This document shows, in pieces, positions 41,981 to 50,700 of a stretch of 64,000 nt of DNA. The notes under the pieces are model-generated. The model was not told the origin of the DNA. It ran no database searches and worked only from the letters and a program-made list of their open reading frames with translations. The stretch is taken from positions 558,001 to 622,000 of the forward strand of contig NZ_JAPEPW010000003.1 of NCBI RefSeq assembly GCF_026339955.1. The letters run 5' to 3'. Position 1 is the first letter of the stretch, and each line of letters starts with the position of its first letter. Made by a program: the position numbers and the translations under genes. Source of the DNA: Streptomyces sp. NBC_01549. Lineage in GTDB: Bacteria > Actinomycetota > Actinomycetes > Streptomycetales > Streptomycetaceae.

Positions 41981-43318
41981 ATGGCGGACACCGACGACGG
42001 TGGCGTCGAGGAGATCGAGCAGGCCGAGGAGCTCGTGGCCCGTGTCGCGGCGATCGATATCGCCAAGGCGTCGGGCATGGTCTGTGTGCGGGTGCCGCAC
42101 GAGGACAAGCCCGGCAAGCGCGTGCAGCGGGTCTTCAACACCGTCGCGACCAGCGGCGCGATCCTGGACCTGGCCGACCACCTGGTCTGCCAGGGCGTCA
42201 CCCGGGTGGTGATGGAGGCGACGTCGACCTACTGGAAGCCGTACTTCTTTCTGCTGGAATCGCGTGGTCTGGAGTGCTGGCTGGTCAACGCCCGTGACGT
42301 CAAGAACGTCCCGGGCCGGCCCAAAACCGACCGCCTGGACGCGGTCTGGCTGGCCAAGCTCACCGAACGCGGCATGCTCCGGCCCTCGTTCGTACCCCCG
42401 AAGCCGGTCCGTGAACTGCGCGATCTGACCCGGGCCCGGGCCGTCATGACCCACGAGCGCACCCGCCACAAGCAGCGCACCGAGAAACTCCTCGAGGACG
42501 CCCAGATCAAGCTGTCCACCGTGATCGCCGACATCTTCGGCGTCTCCGGCCGGGCCATGCTGGAGGCACTGATCGCGGGCGAACGCAGCCCCAAGGCGTT
42601 GGCGGACCTGGCCCACGGCACCATCAAGGCCAGCCACAGCACCCTGGCCGAGGCCCTGACCGGCCGGTTCGAAGAACACCACGCCTTCATGTGCCGGATG
42701 CTGCTGGACACCGTCGACTACCTCACCGTGCAGATCGACAAGCTCACCGCCCGGATCACCCTGCGTCTGGCCGAGCTGTCCACCACCGAGGACGACGAAG
42801 GCCCCGGACAGGGCACCCTCATACCGATCACCGACACCGAACGCCTCGACGAGATCCCCGGCGTCGGCCCCAGCACCGCGCAGGTCATCCTCGCCGAGAC
42901 CGGCCTGGACATGACGGTCTTCCCCACCGCCGGCCATCTCGTGTCCTGGGCGAAACTCTCCCCACGCACCCTCCAGTCCGGAAACAAGAACACCTCCGGC
43001 CCCACCGGCAAAGGCAACCCCTGGCTCCGCGGCGCCCTCGGCGAAGCAGCAATCTCCGCCGCCCGCACCGACACCTTCCTCGGCGCCCGCTACCGCCGCA
43101 TCGTCAAACGCCGCGGCCACATGAAAGCCCTGGTCGCCGTCGCCCGCTCCATCCTGGTCGCCGTCTGGCACCTCATGAACGACCCGACCGCCCGCTACCG
43201 AGACCTCGGCCCCGACTTCCACACCCGCAACCTCGACCCGGCCCGCAAGAGCCGCGACCTCGTCCGCCAGCTCAAGGCCCTCGGCCACGACGTCACCCTC
43301 ACCCCGGCAGCCGCCTGA
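41981..43318 (+). CDS. IS110-family transposase
   Basis: This 445-residue DEDD recombinase reads VARVAAIDIAKASGMVCVRV, VVMEATSTYWKPYFFLLESR, PKTDRLDAVWLAKLTERGM in the N-terminal domain. Its transposase_20 domain reads LDEIPGVGPSTAQVILAETG, LVSWAKLSPRTLQSGNKNTS, PWLRGALGEAAISAARTDT. It is diverged from the IS110 copy at 34265-35455. ATG 41981 follows AGGGAG. It appears intact. Confidence 0.92.
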   Translation: MADTDDGGVEEIEQAEELVARVAAIDIAKASGMVCVRVPHEDKPGKRVQRVFNTVATSGAILDLADHLVCQGVTRVVMEATSTYWKPYFFLLESRGLECWLVNARDVKNVPGRPKTDRLDAVWLAKLTERGMLRPSFVPPKPVRELRDLTRARAVMTHERTRHKQRTEKLLEDAQIKLSTVIADIFGVSGRAMLEALIAGERSPKALADLAHGTIKASHSTLAEALTGRFEEHHAFMCRMLLDTVDYLTVQIDKLTARITLRLAELSTTEDDEGPGQGTLIPITDTERLDEIPGVGPSTAQVILAETGLDMTVFPTAGHLVSWAKLSPRTLQSGNKNTSGPTGKGNPWLRGALGEAAISAARTDTFLGARYRRIVKRRGHMKALVAVARSILVAVWHLMNDPTARYRDLGPDFHTRNLDPARKSRDLVRQLKALGHDVTLTPAAA

Positions 43319-43372
43319 CATCCCACGACCCCACCGCCCCACACCAGCCCCCGACCGTCACCATCGAGGGGC

Positions 43373-43564
43373 TATCTCGCCATCCCCATCTGACCGTTGA
43401 GTTTTCCGGTCAGGAACCTCTCCACAACCCTTGAGGCAAAGGGACGCCTAGGACTTGTCCGGCCGATCATGCGGCTGCTCGGTCGGGACTCGAGCAGCCC
43501 CCCCTTGCCTTCGTCACAATAAGTGGTTGATCATTTACTTAAAGTAGTCAAGCGGGACGTAGGC
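43373..43564. other. AT-richer promoter region before the tube protein gene
   Basis: This holds no gene. Sequence 43518-43555 (AATAAGTGGTTGATCATTTA then CTTAAAG) is unusually AT-rich for the window and probably contains the promoter of the gene at 43565. Confidence 0.4.
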
Positions 43565-43987
43565 ATGTACGTACACAAGTTCGCCGTCGACCTGGGAGGC
43601 ATCCTGGTGGAGACACTCCACTCGGTCTCTGGGCTCGCTTACGGGCAAGACGTCGTCGAGGTCAAGCAGGTCTCGTCCGACGGAGAGCCGACTATCCGCA
43701 AGCAGCCAGGGGCCGCGCAGAGCGGTCAGATCACGATCACGCGCGGCATGGACAGGAGCGAGGCGCTCACCAACTGGGTCAAGGAGACTCAGGCTACCCA
43801 TAACCACGCGGGCGCACTCCAGAACATCAGCGTCGTCTTCTTGGACTCCAGCAACAACGTCGTGAAGCGCATCCAGCTGCTCAATGCGTGGGTGTCGTCG
43901 CGGTCGGCGCCTGACCTTGCGGCTGACGGCTCCGGGCCGGCGATCGAGACCGTCCAAATCGAGTTCGACGACATGGTGATTGAGTAA
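43565..43987 (+). CDS. Contractile injection system / phage tail tube protein
   Basis: This 140-residue protein of the T4 gp19-like tube family reads KFAVDLGGILVETLHSVSGL, then IRKQPGAAQSGQITITRGMD, EALTNWVKETQATHN, NISVVFLDSSNNVVKRIQLL, and IETVQIEFDDMVIE at the end. These proteins polymerise as the inner tube of contractile injection particles, including the extracellular-type systems of Streptomyces. No sheath, baseplate or spike gene is adjacent, so this is an orphan paralogue. ATG 43565 lacks a strong ribosome-binding site. Confidence 0.85.
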   Translation: MYVHKFAVDLGGILVETLHSVSGLAYGQDVVEVKQVSSDGEPTIRKQPGAAQSGQITITRGMDRSEALTNWVKETQATHNHAGALQNISVVFLDSSNNVVKRIQLLNAWVSSRSAPDLAADGSGPAIETVQIEFDDMVIE

Positions 43988-44099
43988 GGGCCAGGCAACG
44001 CCTCACCTCCGGCATGCCGGGCCCGCTCCTGGGCTCGCACAAGCGGGCATGGGCAGGGTGGGGCTAGGCCAGCGGTCGCGTCGTTGAGTCTGCGGACCC

Positions 44100-44688
44100 A
44101 TGCAGCCGTCAGCCGCAGGTCGGTGTAGCGGTAAGCGGCGGTCGGCAGCTGGTCTGCTACCCCCGAGAGGTTCGGGCCGCGGAAGACGGTGCATGAACGC
44201 CAGCGGCTGTGGTCGGCAGACGGCACCTGGGAGCTGCTGCTGCAGCAGGTTCAGGCTGCAGCAGACGCAGTGGAAGACATCGACTGGGACATCTCGGTCA
44301 ACTCCACCATCGTGCGGGCCCATCAGCACGCGGCTGGCGCCTGCACCGATCCGCCACCGGCGCCTGCGTCAAAGGGGGCCGAAGGAACAGAACATCAGGG
44401 CGAGACGCCGTGGCACAGCCTCGTCGCCCGCTTGGTGGAGGTGGTGCAGGAAGTGAGGGCCTGGGCCGCTCGCGGGGCGGGTTCACCAGCAAACTCCACC
44501 TGAGCGCCGACGGATGCTGCCGCCCGCTGTCCGTGTTGGTCACCGGCGGACAGCGCGCAGACTGCACCCAGTTCACAACTGTATTGGAAAAGATCTGTGT
44601 TCCGCGCATTGGCCCGGGCAGGCCCCGCACGAGGCCCGACAGCCTCGCCGCGGATAAGGCCTACAGCAACCGCCCGTGCCGTGAGTAA
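44100..44688 (+). pseudogene. IS5-family transposase remnant
   Basis: The frames read ERFGPRKTVHERQRLWSADG, TWELLLQQVQAAADAVEDID, STIVRAHQHAAGA and, after a shift near 44465, GLGRSRGGFTSKLHLSADGC, SLAADKAYSNRPCRE. The DDE region is broken by the frameshift and the end is lost. A previously intact IS5-type element is implied. Confidence 0.7.
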
Positions 44689-44847
44689 CTCGAAAAGGTC
44701 AGTAATTGGTGAGCAGGCCGAGACGTACGGGAAGTTCGCTGAAAAGCCGACGAGACCCGAACTGGAGCGGTTCTTCCTCCTGGACAACGAGGACCGGAAG
44801 TCGAACCGGGGGATCTACGGGGCGCGCTGGACGGTCTGTGACCTTGT

Positions 44848-45858
44848 TCAGCAGTAGCCCCTGTTCAGGAAGCGTCGCTGGGAGGGCTTGCCCAGTTCCA
44901 GTTCGATGTCGACATGGCTCGGGAGCCTGTCGAACGCCGTGTTGGGAAGGATGAACTCCCTGCCAGTGTACTTCTGGAGCACCGACTGCTCGCGGGCCGG
45001 CTTGCAGACGAAGGGATTCGCGTACGTGTTGTAGCCGAGTCCGACACCGGTATTGAGGAACCCCACGTCCTGACACTGGTACAGCACGCCGCGCAGTGCG
45101 GCGGCGGTCTTGGGACCCTTGTACCGCGCCGCGAAGTTCCGAAAGCACGACTTCGACTCGCCCGTGGCGTAGGGAGAGGGGCCGGCGGCCGCCAGTGCCC
45201 CGAGAAACGCCGCGTTGCAGCCGATCTTCGCCGACACGTCCTCTCCGTTGAGCAAGGCGGTCCTGCGGCAGCCGGTCACCGCCTGGAACGCGTCGACGAC
45301 GTCCTGGCGCGGGCCGAGCCGGGAGTACACGTAGGCAAGCCGGGTCTGGGCCGCGAGCGGATACGCCCCCGTGTTGCCGAACTCCTCGTCGAGCAGCCGG
45401 AACCATGTCTCGAAAGCCGGCACCTGAGCCCGTACACCGGGCGGGAGGGTGTAGACAGCGAGGTCCGTGGGCGTGTCCCAGGTATTGAGGCCCGGATAGC
45501 CGACGTACGACAGGACGCCGATGCCGACCTTCGGCGGGGTGTCGCCGTACATCCTGCGCAACTCCAGGAAGCGCTCGAGATTGGTGCTGGAGCCCGCCCA
45601 CGCGTACCAGAAGCCACGGGGGTACGGCGAAGCGCTGCCGCGGGCGTGCGTGGTCCCGAACAGCGACGGCGAGACGCACCTGACCTGCCGCGCATCCCAT
45701 GCGGCTCGGTACGCGCGCGGCGTGGAGATGCAGCGGGGCTTTCCGTCCGCCGCCGCGCTGGGGGATTCCGGGATCACTCCCCCCAGTGCGAGGGCGCAGG
45801 CCGCGAGGACGACGAGTGGCATCCGGCCCCGGCCAGCTCCCAGACGCTTGAGGCTCAT
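44848..45858 (-). CDS. Secreted protein of unknown function
   Basis: This 336-residue protein has a Sec-type signal (MSLKRLGAGRGRMPLVVLAA then CALALGGVIPES) and a mature chain with eight or so Cys residues likely paired in disulfides. Notable segments are GSASPYPRGFWYAWAGSSTN, VGIGVLSYVGYPGLNTWDTP and GYNTYANPFVCKPAREQSVL. I do not recognise the family. ATG 45858 follows AGGAG. It may be an exported hydrolase or inhibitor; no catalytic motif is evident. Confidence 0.7.
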   Translation of the reverse strand: MSLKRLGAGRGRMPLVVLAACALALGGVIPESPSAAADGKPRCISTPRAYRAAWDARQVRCVSPSLFGTTHARGSASPYPRGFWYAWAGSSTNLERFLELRRMYGDTPPKVGIGVLSYVGYPGLNTWDTPTDLAVYTLPPGVRAQVPAFETWFRLLDEEFGNTGAYPLAAQTRLAYVYSRLGPRQDVVDAFQAVTGCRRTALLNGEDVSAKIGCNAAFLGALAAAGPSPYATGESKSCFRNFAARYKGPKTAAALRGVLYQCQDVGFLNTGVGLGYNTYANPFVCKPAREQSVLQKYTGREFILPNTAFDRLPSHVDIELELGKPSQRRFLNRGYC

Positions 45859-46009
45859 AGCTGCTCCTGAAGCTTGGTCGGTCGATCTCCGGGGAAGTAT
45901 CCGTCCCGCCGCGGTCATTTCTCCGCAGACAGTCCGCACGCCGAGTCCCGTTCGGCCGGTCGGGCGCTTCCGCGCCCGGCCGCACGGACCCCGGCTGCCT
46001 GATCCGCGC

Positions 46010-46510
46010 ACGACACCAGCCCCTCGAATTCGCCACCTCGGTGAGGGCCTCCCGAGGCCGCCGCCCGCCGGCTTCCTTGAGGCGGTCCAACTCGTCGATC
46101 ACCACGATCGGCACCAGGAGATGAACGCCGACGTCGGGTATCGCGTCGGCGGCGGGCAGGTCCGCTTCGGCCAGCATCTGGGGGTGCTGAATGTAGAAGC
46201 TGCTGTCCGCGACGATCAGGGTCTCCACGCCACCCCACCGCTTGGACTGGACCACGAATGTGTCGATGGCTTCGGAGAACGCCTCCAGCCGCTCTTCGAC
46301 CTCAAGGTCTACGAGGCCGTTGACGAAGGCTTGCTGGTGTGGGCCGGCAAGGTGACCGGCTCCATCGAGGAGTGCCCGGTACCGGTCGGTGAGGATGAGG
46401 GAGCGGATGTCGGCCTCGCTGATCTGGTGGCGCAGCAGCCGGGTGGAGTCCGTCGCCCACCTCAGGTATGCCAGCAGGTAGTCGTAAGCGGTTGACCGCG
46501 TGCTGCCGCG
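46010..46510 (-). pseudogene. PIN-domain protein without start codon
   Basis: The frame reads YDYLLAYLRWATDSTRLLRH, VDLEVEERLEAFSEAIDTFV, ETLIVADSSFYIQHPQMLAE, VHLLVPIVVIDELDRLKEAG. This is a typical actinomycete PIN-domain protein; the acidic residues in VADSSF and VIDELD are the nuclease signature. The open frame has no ATG/GTG/TTG before the helical part. It runs into unrelated sequence after LTEVAN near 46010. Both ends are lost. Confidence 0.65.
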
Positions 46511-46536
46511 CAGGTTCGGTGGGTGAGGTGACTCCT

Positions 46537-46556
46537 CCCCCGGCTGAAGCCGGGGG
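46537..46556. repeat. GC hairpin typical of IS200/IS605-like ends
   Basis: CCCCCGGC-TGAA-GCCGGGGG, preceded by GAGGTGACTCCT, resembles the subterminal hairpins of IS200/IS605-group or TnpB-only elements. No TnpA or TnpB gene is present. A plain terminator is the alternative. Confidence 0.3.
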
Positions 46557-46626
46557 CTTCTCGCTACCAGAGTTGGGCAACCGTTCCTAAAGACTGAGTG
46601 GGAGGTTCGACACCGTCCTCGCAGAT

Positions 46627-46688
46627 GCGGGGATCGAGGTCGTGCTCAGCGGCATCCGGATGCCGCTGAGCACGACCTCGATCCCCGC
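46627..46688. repeat. 62-bp perfect palindrome
   Basis: The arm at 46627-46656 is the exact reverse complement of 46659-46688, with CG at the centre. One arm belongs to the transposase frame (GIEVVLSGIRMP). The other arm is its inverted copy, so the palindrome arose by inverted duplication at the break point of the gene. Confidence 0.95.
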
Positions 46689-47400
46689 GTCCTTCAAGAC
46701 GGCGTCGAACAGCTCAGGGAACTTGCCGTCCCTGTCCCGCATCATGAAGCGCGCTCGGCAGCCCGCATCCTCCAGGTCCATGACGAGATTCTTTGCGGCC
46801 TGGATCACCCAGGCCGCGGCCGGGTAAGCAGCTGCGCCCAGGACGCGGACCCGGTGGCCGGCGTGCTCGATGACGGCGAACACGTACAGCCGTGCTCCGG
46901 TCAGGGTGCGGATCTCGAAGAAGTCGCAGGCGAGGAGCGCGTCGGCCTGGGAGCGCAGGGAGTCGGCCCAGGTGCTGGAGGAGCGCTCGGGTGCCGGGTC
47001 GACCCCGGCCCCCTTCAAGATCTCCCAGACGGTGGAGGCGGCGACCTTGATGCCGAGCGCCGCGAGCTCGCCGCGGATGCGCCGGTACCCCCAGGAGCTG
47101 TTCGCGCGTGCCAGGCGTAGTACCAGGACTCTGATGGAGTGTACGGTGCGCGGCCGGCCTGGGCGCTTGGGCCGGGACGTGGCGGCGCGCCGTGAGGTCG
47201 CGGTGCCAGCGGAGCACGGTGTCCGGGCGCACCAGCAGCCGCACCCGGCTCAGTACATTCCGCGGGAGCTGGTGCAGCAACGCCGCCAGCAACGCCCGAT
47301 CGCTTGGCTCCAACCGCGGCCTGTTCCCGCCCGGTTGCCGCTCCAGCACCGTGAGCTGATGGCACAGTGCCAGGACTTCCACGTCGTGGCGCGTGGAGAT
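46645..47400 (-). pseudogene. Integrase-type transposase remnant
   Basis: Frames on the minus strand read HDVEVLALCHQLTVLERQPG, LVRPDTVLRWHRDLTARRH, then ILKGAGVDPAPERSSSTWAD, ALLACDFFEIRTLTGARLYV, DGKFPELFDAVLKDAGIEVV. This is an IS481/IS3-like DDE integrase with FF(E) replacing the usual F(D)T context. It has frameshifts and ends at the palindrome. The catalytic Glu region is lost. Confidence 0.65.
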
Positions 47401-47640
47401 GTGACAGACGAGCAATGGGCCGTGCTGGAGCCGCTGCTGCCGAAGGGCAAGAAGCCCGGCCGGCCACCAACATGGACCCCGGCGGCAGCTGATCGACGGC
47501 ATACGTTTCCGGGTCCGCACCGGCATCCCGTGGCGGGACATGCCCGAGCAGTACGGGCCGTGGAGCCGGGAGTACGACCTGTTCCGCCGCTGGCAGCGCA
47601 ACGGCGCCTGGTCGTTGACAAGTCATGTCGCAGCTGTAAC
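47398..47640 (+). pseudogene. IS5-family transposase N-terminal fragment
   Basis: DVTDEQWAVLEPLLPKGKKP then, after a one-base shift, IDGIRFRVRTGIPWRDMPEQ, GPWSREYDLFRRWQRNGAW is the N-terminal DUF4096-like region of IS5 transposases. It ends in unrelated sequence near 47620. Confidence 0.65.
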
Positions 47641-47718
47641 CGCTGACCCTCTGCATCGTTAACCGGCCCGTATGGGGAGCGGAATGTTCCGCCCTGTCCC
47701 TTGGTTTAAGGAGCTGAT

Positions 47719-49086
47719 ATGTCCGTACCCGGACGTTGGGCCGGTGCCGCAGTACTCGCCGTCACCCCGACCACGAAGCATCATCTCTCGCGTCGTTCAC
47801 CCGCAACCATGCTCATGGTCGGTGGCGCGGCAGCCGCCGCGCTCGGGATGTTCGGCGCCCCCCAAAGCGCAGTGGCAGCCGCTCCGGACAGCTTCTCGTG
47901 CAATGGCCAGATCTTCTACGTGGCCACGAGCACCGCTACAAACCAACTCCAGCTCGGTGTCGCCGGACCGGGCACCGTCTCCTTCTCCCCCCTCGGCCCG
48001 GCCGTGCCGGCCTACAACGCGATGGGCGTGGATCCCGCCACCCACTACGTTTTCGCCCTGCGCGTCCGCGACGCTCACCTCCTGCGGATTGACAAGGCGG
48101 GCCATACCACTGATGTCGGGGCGGTCGCCGGCCTCCCGGGCGCGGGATACTTCATCGGAGGATTCGACGACGCGGGAAACTATTACGTTTCCGGCCCTGA
48201 CCCTTCCGTCCTGTACAAGATCAACGTGCGCACGCGGAGGGTGACCGGCGTTGTCCACCTGAAGTCCCGCCTGCAGGGAGCCGACATTACGTACTCGGCG
48301 GGGTCCTTCTGGGCGGCCACGAACGACGGAGGCATCCAGCGTATCAACCTTGGGACGGGAGCCGTCGTCAAGTTCGCCTCGCCCCTGCCGGCCGTCAAGC
48401 CCGGCTACGGCGGTGCCTTCACCTACGGCAACGGTGACCTGGGCTTCTTCAACAACAGTGGATTTCTGGCCCGCGTTCACGTCGCGCACCCGGACAGCGC
48501 CAGTCCCGTCTTCCATCTCCTGTCCAGGCAGAGCACGCGGCCCGGCGGCAACGTCGACGCGACCTCGTGCTTCGTGGCACGCGCGGACCTGTCGGTGACT
48601 AAGACCGGGCCCGCCTCGGTCACGGCCGGCGACCGGGTCACTTACCAGATCACGGTGACCAACCACGGCCCCTCCGACTCCTCGGGCTGGACCGTCAACG
48701 ACGTCCTCCCTGCGGGCCTGCTCAACCCCAGCAGCCCCACCCCGGGCTGCACCATCAGCGGTGACAAACTCTCCTGCACCGGCGGAAGGCTGGCCGTCGG
48801 CGCCAGCCACACCATCACCGTCACCGGCACCGCCGGCTCCGGCGGCACCACGTTGACCAACACCGCCACCGTCTTCGGCAACGACCCCGACCCCAACCCA
48901 GGCAACAACACCTCCTCGGTCCACACCGCCGTCGGCGTCCCGCGCGGCGCGATCGGCTCCCCGGGCATCCTCTCGGGCAACGCCGTCCAGATCCCGATCC
49001 ACGCCCCCGTCAACCTGTGCGGGAACACGATCGACATCATCGGCGTGCTCAATCCTGCGTTCGGCAACACCTGCGCCAACACCTGA
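47719..49086 (+). CDS. Secreted DUF11 protein with C-terminal chaplin domain
   Basis: This 455-residue exported protein has an N-terminal signal region ending near SAVAAAPDSF. A beta-propeller-like part follows (about 60-300; YVATSTATNQLQLGVAGPGT, GAVAGLPGAGYFIGGFDDAG), then a DUF11 repeat (about 300-405; ADLSVTKTGPASVTAGDRVT, NDPDPNPGNNTSS), then a chaplin domain (about 410-455; GSPGILSGNAVQIPIHAPVN, NPAFGNTC with the paired Cys). Chaplins form amyloid-like hydrophobic films on aerial hyphae. This arrangement could anchor a display domain to the rodlet layer. ATG 47719 follows AAGGAG. There is no LAXTG motif. An IS256 is inserted 40 bases downstream. Confidence 0.88.
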   Translation: MSVPGRWAGAAVLAVTPTTKHHLSRRSPATMLMVGGAAAAALGMFGAPQSAVAAAPDSFSCNGQIFYVATSTATNQLQLGVAGPGTVSFSPLGPAVPAYNAMGVDPATHYVFALRVRDAHLLRIDKAGHTTDVGAVAGLPGAGYFIGGFDDAGNYYVSGPDPSVLYKINVRTRRVTGVVHLKSRLQGADITYSAGSFWAATNDGGIQRINLGTGAVVKFASPLPAVKPGYGGAFTYGNGDLGFFNNSGFLARVHVAHPDSASPVFHLLSRQSTRPGGNVDATSCFVARADLSVTKTGPASVTAGDRVTYQITVTNHGPSDSSGWTVNDVLPAGLLNPSSPTPGCTISGDKLSCTGGRLAVGASHTITVTGTAGSGGTTLTNTATVFGNDPDPNPGNNTSSVHTAVGVPRGAIGSPGILSGNAVQIPIHAPVNLCGNTIDIIGVLNPAFGNTCANT

Positions 49087-49125
49087 CGCAGGCGGTCGGC
49101 CCCGCTCCCCTCCCCTTCGCTCCGA

Positions 49126-50599
49126 GGGAGTGTCATGAATTAGGTGGGAACTTCACCGGAAGGGACACCTGATGACGATCCAGAAGACTCACTCTCTCGA
49201 GACGGTGGGCGGCGTGTCGCTTGCCACTGACGGGGCGGCCGCGGACGGTGCGGGCATGAGGAGAACGCAGGAGTCCGTGGACGGGCTGGGCCTGGACCTG
49301 CTGGACGCGCTGACGCTGCTGGCCCAGGACAGGGTCCGCGGTGGTGGGCTGAGGCTGGTCGGTGAGGACGGTCTGCTGCCCGCGATCACGCAGCACCTGA
49401 TGCAGGCCGCCCTGGAGGCCGAGCTGGATGAGCATCTGGCCGCCGAGGCCGAGCGCGGCGGCGGGCGGGGCTCGCGTTCGGGCGGCAACGGCCGTAACGG
49501 GTATCGCACGAAGAAGGTGATGAGTGAGGTCGGGCCGATCACGCTGCAGATCCCCCGTGACCGGCTGGGCACTTTCCGGCCCCGCATCCTGCCCAAGGGT
49601 GCCCGTCGCACCGGTGCTCTGGACGAGATGGTGCTCTCGCTGACCGCCCGCGGCATGACCTCCGGGGAGATCGTCGCGCACCTTGAGGAGGTGTACGGGA
49701 TGAAGACGTCCAAGGAGACGATCTCCACGATCACCGACAAGGCCCTGGACTCGATGAACGAGTGGCGCACCCGCCCGCTCGACGCGGTCTACCCGGTCGT
49801 CTTCGTCGACGCCATCCACGTCAAGATCAGGGACGGGCAGGTCGCCAACAGGCCGATCTACGTGGCCATCGCGGTCACCGCCGACGGCTACCGCGATATC
49901 CTCGGCCTGTGGGCCGGCGACGGTGGCGAGGGCGCCAAGTTCTGGCAGCAAGTCCTCACCGACCTGCGTAATCGCGGGGTCAGAGACGTCCTCATGCTCG
50001 TCTGTGACGGGCTGTCCGCTCTGCCGGACGCGGTCGCGAACGTGTGGCCCCAAACCGTTGTGCAGCGCTGCGTCGTTCACCTGATCCGGCAGAGCCTGCG
50101 CTACGCCTCCCGGCGGGACTGGCCCGAGGTCGCCGCCGACCTCAAGCCCGTCTACACCGCCGTCAACGAGGCCCAGGCCCGCGAGCGGCTCGACGAGTTC
50201 GACGCCAAGTGGGGCCACAAATACGGCTCGATCGCCACCGTCTGGCAGCGCGCCTGGAGCGAGTTCGTACCCTTCCTGGCCTTCCCCGACTCCATCCGCG
50301 AGGTCGTCTACACGACCAACAGCATCGAGTCCCTCAACGCCCGCTACCGCCGCGCGGCCACCGCCTGCGGACACTTCCCCAACGAACAGGCAGCACTCAA
50401 GAGGATCTACCTGGCCACCCTCGCCCTCGACCCCTCCGGCCGGGGACGCAAACGCTGGAACAACAAGTGGAAGGCAGCATTGAACGAGTTCGACCAGCTC
50501 TTCGACGGCCGCCTTACCGCCGGACGGGTATAAGCCAGTCGGACCAACCAAAAACCACTAGGCCAAAGGGCCTAAAAACACCTAAATCATGATAGACCC
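49126..50599 (+). mobile_element. Intact IS256-family element with 8-bp target duplication
   Basis: The terminal repeats GGGAGTGTCATGAATTAGG (left) and the complement of CCTAAATCATGATAGACCC (right) match at most positions. CGCTCCGA flanks both sides directly (49118-49125 and 50600-50607). The transposase is intact. The exact duplication marks a recent insertion between the chaplin-domain gene and its terminator. Confidence 0.95.
49172..50533 (+). CDS. IS256-family transposase
   Basis: This 453-residue mutator-type DDE transposase reads AALEAELDEHLAAEAERGGG, NGYRTKKVMSEVGPITLQIP, VVFVDAIHVKIRDGQVANRP (first Asp), VLMLVCDGLSALPDAVANVW (second Asp), VVQRCVVHLIRQSLRYASRR, YTTNSIESLNARYRRAAT (Glu). 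ATG 49172 is close behind the left terminal repeat. Full length for the family. Confidence 0.95.
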   Translation: MTIQKTHSLETVGGVSLATDGAAADGAGMRRTQESVDGLGLDLLDALTLLAQDRVRGGGLRLVGEDGLLPAITQHLMQAALEAELDEHLAAEAERGGGRGSRSGGNGRNGYRTKKVMSEVGPITLQIPRDRLGTFRPRILPKGARRTGALDEMVLSLTARGMTSGEIVAHLEEVYGMKTSKETISTITDKALDSMNEWRTRPLDAVYPVVFVDAIHVKIRDGQVANRPIYVAIAVTADGYRDILGLWAGDGGEGAKFWQQVLTDLRNRGVRDVLMLVCDGLSALPDAVANVWPQTVVQRCVVHLIRQSLRYASRRDWPEVAADLKPVYTAVNEAQARERLDEFDAKWGHKYGSIATVWQRAWSEFVPFLAFPDSIREVVYTTNSIESLNARYRRAATACGHFPNEQAALKRIYLATLALDPSGRGRKRWNNKWKAALNEFDQLFDGRLTAGRV

Positions 50600-50639
50600 C
50601 GCTCCGATGCTGTTGGTCAATTCGGGGCCTTGCGTGACG

Positions 50640-50676
50640 TCGGCCTTCAAGACCCGGTTGTGGTCTTGAAGGCCGA
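50640..50676 (+). terminator. Terminator displaced from the chaplin gene
   Basis: TCGGCCTTCAAGACC (50640-50654) pairs perfectly with 50662-50676 around a 7-base loop. Without the IS256 it would lie about 70 bases past the DUF11-chaplin stop codon. Confidence 0.75.
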
Positions 50677-50700
50677 AGTTGTCGTATGGACCTAACGGAG

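Larger units (their letters stand above)
41783..43370 (+). mobile_element. Second IS110-family element
   Basis: The boundaries are proposed from the bridge-RNA donor loop: GAGGGGC (41875-41881) matches the right end at 43366-43372, and CACGCCGG (41902-41909) is complementary to CCGGCGTG at 41782-41789. This implies a GC core (41781-41782, 43371-43372). The transposase is intact. Boundaries are less certain than for the element at 34251. Confidence 0.5.

Noticed and set aside
41750..43342. A 530-codon minus-strand frame opposite the IS110
   Set aside because: It is a GC-driven antisense frame of the transposase with no motif.
46010..46510. A PhoH-like ATPase with PIN domain
   Set aside because: Only the PIN part is visible; no Walker motif follows, and the frame runs into unrelated sequence.
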